This document shows positions 9,325 to 18,055 of a stretch of DNA of 64,000 nt, in pieces. Source of the stretch: Tenuifilum thalassicum (GTDB taxonomy: Bacteria; Bacteroidota; Bacteroidia; Bacteroidales; Tenuifilaceae); the NCBI RefSeq assembly GCF_013265555.1, contig NZ_CP041345.1:2402581-2466580 (forward strand). Direction: 5' to 3'. Position numbers and translations under genes: made by a program. The notes beneath the pieces are model-generated. The model was given only the letters and a program-made list of their open reading frames with translations, searched no databases and was not told the origin of the DNA. How positions within the stretch are numbered: the stretch's first letter is position 1; each line of letters begins with the position of its first letter.

Positions 9325-10929
9325 ATGCCATACAAGGTACTTTTAGCAAGCGGTAGCCAACAACTAAAAACTGATATTTATAGGATTTTCAGCCTCGTTG
9401 AGGATGAGTTTACTATCAAAGAAATAACAGATATTGAATACATCATATCCTTTATAAGTGAAGAAGATCCTGATCTCATTCTATATGACATCCATTTTGA
9501 AAATAGTGCATCAACTGACATTCTCAAAATAATAAAAGCAGATCCTAAATCTGCGGACATTCCCATTCTTGCCATTGTAGATTTTTTGCAACCTGAAATT
9601 GTACAACAAATCTTTAATGCTGGTGCCGACGATTTTATAGGCAGACCTATAAATACTCCTGAGCTTATTCAAAGGACAATGGTTGGCATACAACGTGGTC
9701 GTATGCTTAAAAAGTTAAAAACCCTTTCATCCCATTTCGACAGCATTACTACTGCTATAAGCCAAGCAGGGAACTCAGTTATCATAATTGACAGCAAAGG
9801 AGAAATCACCTGGGTTAACGAGGGGTTTAAAAGGCTCTACGAATGCACACTTGATTATTTTAAATCGGTTTTTGGCGATAATCTTTTTGCAAGTAATGTG
9901 AGTGCAAAAACCGCCGACGCGTTTAAACGTTGTTTAAATGGAGAGTATGTAATTTACGAAAGCAATTGGGTTACACCCAACGGAAAAACAAAATTTATAC
10001 AAACCAGCTTAACCCCAGTTTTTGACGATCTCCAAAACCTCAGCCATGTTGTAGCCATAGAAATGGATATTACAGATCTTAAAATCATAGAAAAAAACTT
10101 AGCTGACAAAAACGAACATTTACAAACCATTACCGAAAGTCTTGAAGAAGCAAATAAGATACTAGAAGAGCAACAATTGCAAATTCAAAAGCAATCGGAA
10201 TTACTTGCCGAAGAAAAACAAAAAACTGAAGCTCTGCTACTAAACATTCTCCCATTAGAGGTAGCGAATGCATTACAAAAGAAGGGGTTTTACAAGCCAA
10301 AGAAGTTCAAAGAAGTATCTGTGATGTTTGCTGATTTTGTAGGATTCTCAAAAATCAGCAAAACCTATGAAAACATTATCGATTTTTTAAATGTTCTTAG
10401 TAGCTACTTTGAGGCATTTGATGAAATTATTACGCAACGCTACATTGAAAAAATCAAAACAATTGGAGACGCGTACATGTGCGTTGGAGGGGTACCTAGG
10501 TCAAATCATAGTCACCCTTTCGATACTGTTCTTGCAGCACTTGAGCTACAACAGTTTGTAAAAGAGAAGGCAAAACAAGACGCTAAAAGCAATAAACCAA
10601 TCTGGGCTATCAGAGTTGGGATTCATACAGGTAGCGTTATAGCTGGTGTAATTGGTAAGCACAAGTTTGCTTATGATATCTGGGGCGACACAGTAAATGT
10701 TGCAAGCAGAATGGAAACTGCATGCGAGCCAGGTAAAATCAACATATCCGAAACAACTTACAACTACATAAAAGATTACTTTGTTTGTACCCCTAGAGGT
10801 AAAATACCCGCTAAAAATATCGGCGAAATTGAGATGTACTTTGTTGAAAGGATCAAGCCCGAGTACTCTGAAGATACTGAAGGCTACATTCCTAACAACA
10901 CCTTAAAGAAAATAGTATCGTCGTTATAA
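9325..10929 (+). CDS. pseudo-receiver/PAS/class III adenylate cyclase
   Basis: A 534-residue soluble protein. Residues 1-125 look like a response-regulator receiver: Asp55 (LILYDIHF) sits at the phosphoacceptor position, but the acidic pocket is replaced by LLASGS and the usual Lys-Pro is Arg-Pro, so it may be degenerate. A PAS domain follows (about 135-255), then a coiled coil, then a class III nucleotide cyclase domain (about 325-500). Metal-binding Asp337 (FADFVGFS) and Asp382 (KTIGDAYM) are present, as are Lys378 and Asp451 (AYDIWGD), which select adenine, and Asn458 and Arg462 of the transition-state set. Cyclic AMP production is therefore predicted. Its stop codon directly abuts the stop of the convergent cytidine deaminase gene. 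A cyclic-nucleotide-binding aspartase lies about 600 bases further on. Confidence 0.88.
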   Translation: MPYKVLLASGSQQLKTDIYRIFSLVEDEFTIKEITDIEYIISFISEEDPDLILYDIHFENSASTDILKIIKADPKSADIPILAIVDFLQPEIVQQIFNAGADDFIGRPINTPELIQRTMVGIQRGRMLKKLKTLSSHFDSITTAISQAGNSVIIIDSKGEITWVNEGFKRLYECTLDYFKSVFGDNLFASNVSAKTADAFKRCLNGEYVIYESNWVTPNGKTKFIQTSLTPVFDDLQNLSHVVAIEMDITDLKIIEKNLADKNEHLQTITESLEEANKILEEQQLQIQKQSELLAEEKQKTEALLLNILPLEVANALQKKGFYKPKKFKEVSVMFADFVGFSKISKTYENIIDFLNVLSSYFEAFDEIITQRYIEKIKTIGDAYMCVGGVPRSNHSHPFDTVLAALELQQFVKEKAKQDAKSNKPIWAIRVGIHTGSVIAGVIGKHKFAYDIWGDTVNVASRMETACEPGKINISETTYNYIKDYFVCTPRGKIPAKNIGEIEMYFVERIKPEYSEDTEGYIPNNTLKKIVSSL

Positions 10930-11412
10930 TTATTTCGTATTATCTACATCGTCAACGTTAGTAAAGCTAAACGGTAAAAGATCTTTAACATCACTCACCC
11001 TAATTATTTTATTTTCACCTACCATATAAACAGGGTATGCCTTTTTAGAAATATTTTGATATTCAAGCATCACCTGCCTACAGGCTCCACAAGGTGAAAT
11101 AGGGTTTTTAGTAATACCATCGCCACTTGATGCCACAACAGCCATTGCCTTAATAGGAACGTTTGGGTATTTTGAACCTGCATAGAATAATGCCACACGT
11201 TCAGCACATAAACCCGAGGGATAGGCACCGTTTTCCTGATTGCTTCCAGTAATAACTTCGCCGTTCTCAAGTAACACAGCAGCTCCAACCCTAAAATGCG
11301 AGTAAGGCGAATAGCTTCCGCTTAATGCATCTTTAGCCTTTTCTATTAATTCCCTCTCCCAATTTTCCATTCCATCCGAGACGGTAAGTTCTTTATAATC
11401 TATGGTTAACAT
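10930..11412 (-). CDS. cdd: cytidine deaminase
   Basis: A 160-residue homotetramer-type deaminase converting cytidine and deoxycytidine to uridine and deoxyuridine in pyrimidine salvage. The zinc site is visible as CAE (GLCAERVAL) and PCGACRQ, and the substrate part as SPYSHFRVGAA and ENGAYPSG. The ATG at 11412 is preferred over a TTG six codons upstream, because a -7 promoter box lies close upstream. It converges with the cyclase gene with no base between the two stop codons. Confidence 0.93.
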   Translation of the reverse strand: MLTIDYKELTVSDGMENWERELIEKAKDALSGSYSPYSHFRVGAAVLLENGEVITGSNQENGAYPSGLCAERVALFYAGSKYPNVPIKAMAVVASSGDGITKNPISPCGACRQVMLEYQNISKKAYPVYMVGENKIIRVSDVKDLLPFSFTNVDDVDNTK

Positions 11413-11438
11413 GATGTTGACTTTTATCAATCGTTCTT

Positions 11439-11446
11439 CAAATTTA
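11439..11446 (-). promoter_or_regulatory. -7 promoter element for cdd
   Basis: On the minus strand TAAATTTG matches the -7 consensus and ends 26 bases before the ATG of cdd. It supports the shorter start of that gene. Confidence 0.45.
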
Positions 11447-11539
11447 ACCCATCTTATATTTTTTAATACTCAAAATTGTAAATATAGTATATTTTTCTAG
11501 CCAGTCGTCAGTTTGCATAACATACCTCTACAGAATAAG

Positions 11540-13400
11540 CTAAAACTTTATCTTTCTTGGTTTCACCATGTTCTCGGGCGATAAGATTGTATCGAGTTGT
11601 TCTTTAGACAAAAGCCCTTTTTCTAGAACCAAATCATATACACTTTTATTGCTAACAAGAGCCTCTTTAGCAACCTGAGAGGATGCCTCATAACCGATGT
11701 AGGGGTTAAGTGCAGTTACAAGTCCAATAGAGTTAAGAACCATGTTCTTACAATGCTCACGGTTTGCAGTGATCCCTACGACACACCTATTCTTGAGTGT
11801 ATTCATGCCATTTTTAAGCATCTCAATAGACTCAAATAAGCTTTGAACTATCACAGGTTCAAAAACATTTAGTTCAAGCTGTCCCCCTTCGGCAGCCATA
11901 GTAACAGTCAAATCGTTCCCAATTACCTTAAAGGCAATTTGATTAACAACCTCTGGTATGACTGGGTTTACTTTACCGGGCATAATTGAAGAACCAGGCT
12001 GCATAGGAGGTAGGTTTATTTCATTTAATCCTGCGCGAGGACCCGAGGAGAGCAACCTAAGGTCATTTGAAATCTTAGATAACTTAATTGCCAATCTCTT
12101 AACAGCCGAGGAATACATAACAAAGGCTCCAGTATCCTGTGTTGCCTCTACCAAATTAGCAGCAAGTACAAGATCCAGCCCAGTGATTCTTCTTAGATGT
12201 GCTATTACCTTGCTAGGATAATCGGGGTCTGAGTTAATTCCTGTACCTATGGCAGGCCCCCATATTTACCTCGTAAAACAGCTTGGCATTCTGGTTTAAA
12301 CGCTCAACCTCCTCTTCAAGGGTAGCTGCATAAGCATCGAATTCTTGACCAAGGGTCATAGGAACAGCATCCTGAAGCTGGGTTCGTCCCATTTTTAGCA
12401 CATCGGCAAATTCTTTTCCCTTCTCCTTAAACGATTCAATAAGCGACTCAAGGACATTTACTAACTTCTGGTTAGAACGAATTAAAGCAATCTTTACTGC
12501 TGTGGGGTAGGCATCGTTTGTCGACTGCGACATGTTAACATGATTCAAAGGGTGACAGTAGGTATACTGCCCTTTGGAATATCCAAGGTGCTCGAGAGCC
12601 CTATTCGCAATCACCTCATTGGCATTCATGTTTGTTGAAGTTCCTGCTCCACCTTGAATCATATCAACAACAAACTGATTATGGAAACGCCCTTTTACAA
12701 TTTCAGTACAAGCTTTAACTATAGCATCCTTCACGTTAGGGTCAAGCAAGCCCAATTCGCAATTTGCTTCGGCAGCGGCTTGCTTTACCATGGCAAGGGC
12801 ATCAATAAGATCGGGATAAAAGTTTAGTGTAACACCTGAAATATTAAAATTCTCAATTGCCCTAAGTGTTTGAACACCATAATAGTACTCTGCGGGCACT
12901 TCCCGTTCTCCAAGCAAATCATGCTCCATTCTTGTAGCTCCCGACTCGTATTGGCTTGCAGGATTCACCATCCTACTGTTGGCATTTCGCATCCTACGGT
13001 GCATCACACGGGTGATATTGATTAACACTTTACGCGCAATTTCGGGGCTTGATATTAGATCATCGACTTTAAGAAGCAATGTTTTTGTGGGAGCTAAAGC
13101 TCTAGCAGATGTTGAGTGTGTTGTTTCCGATGACCAAACACCTTCGCCAAGAAAGTCTCCTTTGGAAAACTGCGACAACTTCAGCTCAACGCCATGCGGG
13201 TTGCTTTTGAAAAGTTCAACTTGCCCTTCAAAAATAATGTGTATTCCTTCTCGCTTGGAGTTTTCAACGAAAAGCATACCATTTTCAGGATACTCTCGTT
13301 CAATTATATTTTTAGCCAAATCCTTTAACTCTTCATCGCTTAAGCCTTTAAAAAGCTCAACGTTTTTCAGAAAATCTATATAAATATTATTGCGTGCCAT
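11540..13400 (-). pseudogene. aspA: cNMP-binding domain/aspartate ammonia-lyase fusion, frameshifted
   Basis: Two reading frames join into one protein of about 620 residues. Residues 1-145 form a Crp-like cyclic-nucleotide-binding domain with Gly85-Glu86 (GDFLGEG); the Arg that normally contacts the phosphate appears to be His95. From about 155 on it is aspartase (aspartate to fumarate plus ammonia): GATRMEHDLLGEREVP, then MSQSTNDAYPTAVK, and in the second frame the catalytic loop [11 protein letters not shown]. The frame breaks at about 12254: after EVNMGA the minus strand reads GCCTGCC, so [14 protein letters not shown] continues only in the neighbouring frame (two bases lost or one gained). 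The first frame then stops at 12234. Either a recent inactivating mutation or a sequence error. There is no C-terminal DNA-binding domain. Confidence 0.85.
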
Positions 13401-13427
13401 AACAAAATCTTTTTTGTAATGAATTCA

Positions 13428-13435
13428 CAAAACTA
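13428..13435 (-). promoter_or_regulatory. -7 promoter element for the aspartase fusion
   Basis: TAGTTTTG on the minus strand matches TAnnTTTG, 27 bases before the ATG at 13400. No convincing -33 TTG. Confidence 0.4.
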
Positions 13436-13585
13436 AACAAGTAGCAACCAGATTAGTTAAAGAAATCGTAGAGAAATTTTGATTTTATTATTGTTTAACA
13501 AAAAGGGTGGCAGTAGGCCTCTCTACACATGGTAAGGATTAATTATTTTTCTTGCATTCCTCCAATAACGTTACTTAAAATAAAT

Positions 13586-13615
13586 GGGGGTGTCTAATAT
13601 GGTTTAGACACCCCC
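13586..13615 (-). terminator. strong hairpin terminator after the trypsin-like gene
   Basis: A perfect 12-bp stem (GGGGGTGTCTAA paired with TTAGACACCCCC) with a 6-base loop starts 22 bases after the stop of the minus-strand gene at 13638. On that strand it is followed by ATTTATTTTAAG, a moderately T-rich tail. Confidence 0.65.
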
Positions 13616-13637
13616 AACCAACCCATGAAAACAAAAA

Positions 13638-14489
13638 CTACTCGTTTTTAAGACCTATGTTTACTTCTACACCTAAACCAGATGTTCTGGGCTGTTCTAA
13701 AATTGCTTTTTCATTAAAGTAAGTTATAATATGATCGAGCATAACCGCCTGGGAGAGCCCTGTAGCAGTGTACTTAAACATATTCTGAGCAAGAAGTTTA
13801 ATCTGATTTTGATTTGCAATGAGTACCTGTATGGGGTCAATGTCGTCAACAAAAAACTTACCCTCTATTTTCCTCAACTCTTCAATGTTGGTTTTAATGT
13901 AGCGCATCAAATCGTTGTACGATTTTGCAACAGGGTTGCTCCTTCTGGAAACAATAGCTATTACCTGCATTGTTTCTGGGTCAATAACAGGCGCACCACT
14001 ATTTCCATGGCATATCAATGTATCGATATTTAAGTACCTAACACCATTTTTATTTGCAAATGCTGATGAAACTATCCCTTTTTTGATAGATAGATTATGT
14101 TCCTGTGAGTTAAACCCTAGCACAGCGATATCCATACCAATGGGATACGACCAACGTTCACACAAAGAAAGGCTTGGGATTGAATCGAACTCAGGGAAAT
14201 CAATATTGAAAACAGCATAATCAGAATTGTTATGAGTAAACCCAACCCTTAAGTCATCAACAAACTCTTGGTAATCTAGCCTCAATACTGCTTTTGGAGT
14301 ATTAGCATCTAATTCAACAAACTTGATTTCAACTTTTCGTGCATCCTTTACATAAAACGCTTGTTCACATGTAACTAACGACTTATTTATTTTAAAACCG
14401 GTTAATGCATCTACCAATATCCCATGTTCGTTGTAAAAGTTAATACAACAAACGGACTGCGAACACTGATTCCATACTTTCCTGTACAT
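13638..14489 (-). CDS. trypsin-like protein lacking the catalytic histidine
   Basis: A 283-residue protein with a chymotrypsin/trypsin-like fold and no signal peptide. The nucleophile motif is intact (GNSGAPV, Ser164) and the acid is at Asp90 (SDYAVF). The segment that should read like VTNAHV is LVTCEQAF, so Gln43 replaces the catalytic His. The protein is therefore probably not a conventional protease; it may bind ligands or act as a scaffold. The C-terminal 80 residues (after about 205) match nothing I know. A 35-residue membrane peptide gene lies 20 bases upstream, and a NACHT ATPase is transcribed divergently. A functional link to either is inference only. Confidence 0.65.
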   Translation of the reverse strand: MYRKVWNQCSQSVCCINFYNEHGILVDALTGFKINKSLVTCEQAFYVKDARKVEIKFVELDANTPKAVLRLDYQEFVDDLRVGFTHNNSDYAVFNIDFPEFDSIPSLSLCERWSYPIGMDIAVLGFNSQEHNLSIKKGIVSSAFANKNGVRYLNIDTLICHGNSGAPVIDPETMQVIAIVSRRSNPVAKSYNDLMRYIKTNIEELRKIEGKFFVDDIDPIQVLIANQNQIKLLAQNMFKYTATGLSQAVMLDHIITYFNEKAILEQPRTSGLGVEVNIGLKNE

Positions 14490-14509
14490 AGGTCTTTGTT
14501 ATTAGTGGT

Positions 14510-14617
14510 TTATAACGACAACGTTTTTATCAGAGTAAACACAAAAAGCAGGGTGATAACAAAAAAAATCACGAACACCCCAATATCTAACTTATGCTTT
14601 CGAATAAACCTGTTCAT
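14510..14617 (-). CDS. 35-residue single-pass membrane peptide
   Basis: A short frame starting MNRFIRKHKLD, followed by one hydrophobic helix of about 21 residues (GVFVIFFVITLLFVFTLIK). Support comes from a consensus -7 box at 14637-14644, which places the RNA start about 13 bases before this ATG and rules out a longer version starting at 14710, and from AGGGAT just before the ATG. It is 20 bases from the trypsin-like gene and may share its transcript. Function unknown. Confidence 0.4.
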   Translation of the reverse strand: MNRFIRKHKLDIGVFVIFFVITLLFVFTLIKTLSL

Positions 14618-14636
14618 ATCCCTGATTTTACATGAA

Positions 14637-14644
14637 CAAATATA
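14637..14644 (-). promoter_or_regulatory. -7 promoter element for the small peptide/trypsin-like pair
   Basis: TATATTTG on the minus strand is a perfect TAnnTTTG match, 19 bases upstream of the ATG at 14617. Confidence 0.45.
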
Positions 14645-14725
14645 CTTTTGAAACAAGTGTACAGGATGTGTCAAACGTGTCAATATTTTTTCAAGCTTTT
14701 TTAAATGCATTTATTGATAAATCCT

Positions 14726-14733
14726 TACTTTTG
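14726..14733 (+). promoter_or_regulatory. -7 promoter element for the NACHT ATPase gene
   Basis: TACTTTTG matches TAnnTTTG and ends 21 bases before the ATG at 14755, giving a very short leader. Confidence 0.45.
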
Positions 14734-14754
14734 AGGATAGTTTGACTCAAAGAG

Positions 14755-17232
14755 ATGGACTTTCACAAGCGGCTTATAGAGGAGGTAGAGAAACAATTCG
14801 GAAAAAAGGTTGCCTATCAGCGCGACTGTAAAACCTTATCCGAAAAAGTTTTTGATAAAACTAACGAGTACATAAGCCCAGCAACTCTCAGGCGACTATT
14901 CGGATTTCTTAGTACGAATTCTAAGCCATCACGTGTCACACTTGACATCCTTTCTCGATATTGTGAATTTAAGGATTGGCAAGATTTTATTGACAAGCAG
15001 CACATACCAAGTGCACAGCAAAACATTGATGCACATCAAATATGGCTACATCTTTTTGCCAAGTGCACTGAAATTACAGAGCATAGCCTTAGAACCATTC
15101 AAATTAAATCGGGCATACCATTTGAGACAACTGTTAGAAGGAACAATGTAGAACATTTACTTTCCCATTTTTTAGAATCGGGAAAGACTGCATTTGCCCT
15201 GATTGGACCTGGAGGGTACGGTAAGTCTACTTTGATTGCCAACTGGCATAAGTTTCATCTATCAAATAAAAACGAAACCATTGCAACATGTATTATTTCA
15301 GCATCAAAACTGGAACAATTTTCTTACTCCAACTTGAATATAGATGAATGGCTCTGGGGGCAAGTTGGAATTGACCCCCTTTCCTACCCTAAATTTTATG
15401 ATGAAATAAAGAATCTACCTGGTAAAGTACTTTTCATCTTTGATGCTTTAGATGAAGTTTCGCTACATGGGATAAAACAAGAAAAACTGCTTAAGGGCAT
15501 TCATGAATTAGCATCAGAGTTCTCAAAAGTGGCAAATCTGAAATTTATTATCACCTCAAGAACCTCTACTTGGAAACAACTTCAAGGATATATAACCGAC
15601 CAAACAATCTGGATGAATATTGAGCCAGAAGCATTTAACTCTGATGGTGCCAATATCCCTCCTCTAAACTACGATGAGATTCAAAGTGTTTTAGACAATA
15701 CCATTAATAAAAAGAACAAGTTTAGAATTCTAGTATTTGAAATGCCGCCTCAACAACGAAATACTATTGCCTACCCATTTTACCTACAACTTTTTATTAA
15801 TTCATACGACCCAAACCATTCAAAACAGCTATCCGACCCCTATAGTATCATCAACTTTTTTATACAAAAAAAGATTACCGAAAGCGTCTTTTCTGATGAG
15901 ATGTTTGACATACTAACAACTATAGCAAACTCTTTTGTTGAAAACGGCAAAGCGATCACTAAGAAGGAGTTAAAACGCCTCTATCCAATCCACCTAAAAA
16001 CAGCAGGCAGCTACTACGACGCATATCACGAAATGGTTTCTTTTGGCATTATCTCCGAAGAAAAAAACTACAGTACCTCGCTAGGATACAATACTTTAAT
16101 AAAAACCAGCGATGCAAAAATAGCCTCATCTATTATTGCACAAGAGCTAATATCAAAATACGATTTCTCGCCAGGTCTAATTGAATTCATTGCCAACAAC
16201 TATTGGGAAGACAATTCTCTTGATATGCTTACAGGAATCATTTTTAATCTTGCATACAACCAGAAAAAAATATCATTCCTAAAACAACTGATAGAAAAGG
16301 CAGGACCTTCTATTTCATCTGAAATTGCTCAAACACTTTTATTTTGTGCAAAAAGAGATATTTCAACCGTTAAAGAGTTAAGCGCAGCAATTTTAAACAA
16401 CCCGCATATTTCAAACGAATTATTTATCACAAATCCCGATATAAATGAGACAAAAGGCGCATTTAGAAAGATGCTTGAGTTTATTCCACAAAAAAACAAG
16501 TTACATAGAATATCGGTTATTACAAATGCTTATTTAAACATATTATCTGCGGAGACCAATAGAATTGACTGGAAAGAAATTGAAAGCATTGGTAATAATA
16601 CAAACGAATTGCCACCTCAGCATATGGCGATGTTTTATAGCTGTATTCTATTTTTATCGGAAGATAAAATGGTAAGTAAATGGCAAAACAAGATTGTAGA
16701 ATGCTATAGTAATATCAAAGACGCTAGTTCCAAGGCGAAATTTAGGGAAGTAATTATCCCTTTGCACCTTATAAATAAACGATTCAAACCCCTTAATGAT
16801 TTATTTACTGAAAAGTTGGATGTGTCTGCACATCAAAGCGCCCTGGGCAACATACTTGAAACCTTCAATAATGTTATGAATGGGCAAGGCTTCATTTCAG
16901 CAAAATCCCATAACAGGATAATGCAAGATTATAGTCAGCTAAACCCAAACAGAAACCACATAGGCATTGCAATCGGCGAAGTAAGTAGGGCTATCTCCTA
17001 TTTTCATGAGAGCAATCTAAAAGCTGCCCACCAATGCATACGAAATGCTATTGAGCTTTGTGGCATTTCAGGATTTAGACTTCCCGAAATAATTCTTATG
17101 AAACTACTTGGAAACACCATGATTCGAATGGGTGAAAAAGAACACGGAGAAAAGTTCATCAGTTATACCGAAGATCTTATTGCCCAAACGGGTATGTATG
17201 AGTTCAAGAGTTCTCTTTGCTATGATATTTAA
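14755..17232 (+). CDS. NACHT-type STAND ATPase
   Basis: An 825-residue protein without signal peptide or membrane helices. Residues 1-80 form a small helical domain (ISPATLRRLFGFL, then RVTLDILSRYCEFKDWQDF) that resembles a helix-turn-helix and may bind DNA. A NACHT/STAND NTPase follows: Walker A GPGGYGKST at 151-159, Walker B LFIFDALDE at about 226-234, and the IITSR sensor near 264. Residues after about 400 are alpha-helical, with TPR-like helices near the C-terminus. STAND ATPases are ligand-triggered switches used in transcription control and phage defence; which applies here is unknown. The 3' end overlaps the convergent sugar-kinase gene by 29 bases. The upstream neighbour is a divergent trypsin-like gene. 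Confidence 0.8.
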   Translation: MDFHKRLIEEVEKQFGKKVAYQRDCKTLSEKVFDKTNEYISPATLRRLFGFLSTNSKPSRVTLDILSRYCEFKDWQDFIDKQHIPSAQQNIDAHQIWLHLFAKCTEITEHSLRTIQIKSGIPFETTVRRNNVEHLLSHFLESGKTAFALIGPGGYGKSTLIANWHKFHLSNKNETIATCIISASKLEQFSYSNLNIDEWLWGQVGIDPLSYPKFYDEIKNLPGKVLFIFDALDEVSLHGIKQEKLLKGIHELASEFSKVANLKFIITSRTSTWKQLQGYITDQTIWMNIEPEAFNSDGANIPPLNYDEIQSVLDNTINKKNKFRILVFEMPPQQRNTIAYPFYLQLFINSYDPNHSKQLSDPYSIINFFIQKKITESVFSDEMFDILTTIANSFVENGKAITKKELKRLYPIHLKTAGSYYDAYHEMVSFGIISEEKNYSTSLGYNTLIKTSDAKIASSIIAQELISKYDFSPGLIEFIANNYWEDNSLDMLTGIIFNLAYNQKKISFLKQLIEKAGPSISSEIAQTLLFCAKRDISTVKELSAAILNNPHISNELFITNPDINETKGAFRKMLEFIPQKNKLHRISVITNAYLNILSAETNRIDWKEIESIGNNTNELPPQHMAMFYSCILFLSEDKMVSKWQNKIVECYSNIKDASSKAKFREVIIPLHLINKRFKPLNDLFTEKLDVSAHQSALGNILETFNNVMNGQGFISAKSHNRIMQDYSQLNPNRNHIGIAIGEVSRAISYFHESNLKAAHQCIRNAIELCGISGFRLPEIILMKLLGNTMIRMGEKEHGEKFISYTEDLIAQTGMYEFKSSLCYDI

Positions 17233-18055
17233 CCAGCTCTTCAATAGGATATCGTAGATATTTAGTTACAGTAAAACCGTACTCTTTCGCCACGTTGTTC
17301 AATATATCGCTAAATAAGCAACCAACTGAACCTGTAACTCTGATATCTAAATCATTCAAATTATCATAAGCCGACAGGTGATTCTTGTAGAGCGCGACAA
17401 AGGCTTCTCTCACAATGGCACTAATCATGGGGTTCTCAATGTTTTCTAACACGAAAGGGACAAAAGATGCAAGGTATGCTGAAGGTCTAGCACCTGAATA
17501 AACCCGGTTAAGAATATTTGTAAGTTCTACATCATAGGCTTTCTTTAACTTAGCCTCCAAATTGCTGTCGAGATTATGGTAAAGAAAAGCCCTAAGAAAC
17601 AAACGTCCGATATAAGCTCCACTTCCCTCATCGCCCAAAATAAATCCTAACGAAGGGGTTTTGCTAATCAACTGCTTACCATCGTAATATGCAATATTTG
17701 AGCCTGTGCCAAGTATGGCAACGATGCCAGAACTTTTTCCAAACAATGCTCTTGCAGCACCTAAAGCATCGGATACGGCTTCAATTTGCGCATTTTTAAA
17801 GAACCCACCCAAGTACAGTTCAACATCATTTCCTCTTTCAAAAGTACCACAACCAGAACCATAAAAAAAGACTTTCCTAATTTCCATTGGATTTAGAGTA
17901 TGAGGAAAATTTTCACTTAGGGCACTCATATAGTCCTCCTTTTGGTTGAAGTATGGACTTAACCCAATAGTTTCAAAACCAGCAACTGTTTCTCCATTAT
18001 TATTTAAAACACGCCAATCGGTTTTCGTTGCACCACTATCTGCTACTATTATCAT
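17204..18055 (-). CDS. BadF/BadG-type ATPase, probable N-acetylglucosamine kinase
   Basis: A 283-residue protein of the ASKHA fold. It shows the phosphate-1 loop DSGATKTDWRV at the start, the phosphate-2/adenosine region AILGTGSNIAYYDG, and GFILGDEGSGAYIG. Bacteroidota homologues are called N-acetylglucosamine kinase or BadF/BadG/BcrA/BcrD family ATPase, and a role in amino-sugar or cell-wall recycling is likely but not proven by sequence. Its start overlaps the end of the upstream oligopeptide-binding lipoprotein gene by 20 bases, so the two are translationally coupled. Confidence 0.78.
   Translation of the reverse strand: MIIVADSGATKTDWRVLNNNGETVAGFETIGLSPYFNQKEDYMSALSENFPHTLNPMEIRKVFFYGSGCGTFERGNDVELYLGGFFKNAQIEAVSDALGAARALFGKSSGIVAILGTGSNIAYYDGKQLISKTPSLGFILGDEGSGAYIGRLFLRAFLYHNLDSNLEAKLKKAYDVELTNILNRVYSGARPSAYLASFVPFVLENIENPMISAIVREAFVALYKNHLSAYDNLNDLDIRVTGSVGCLFSDILNNVAKEYGFTVTKYLRYPIEELVKYHSKENS

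Noticed and set aside
12234-12260. Programmed ribosomal frameshift in the aspartase gene
   Set aside because: No slippery site, downstream pseudoknot or pausing signal is apparent, and aspartases are not known to use one. A mutation or sequencing error is simpler.
14510-14710. A 66-codon minus-strand frame
   Set aside because: Its upstream half precedes the -7 box at 14637-14644. The 35-codon version starting at 14617 is the supported gene.
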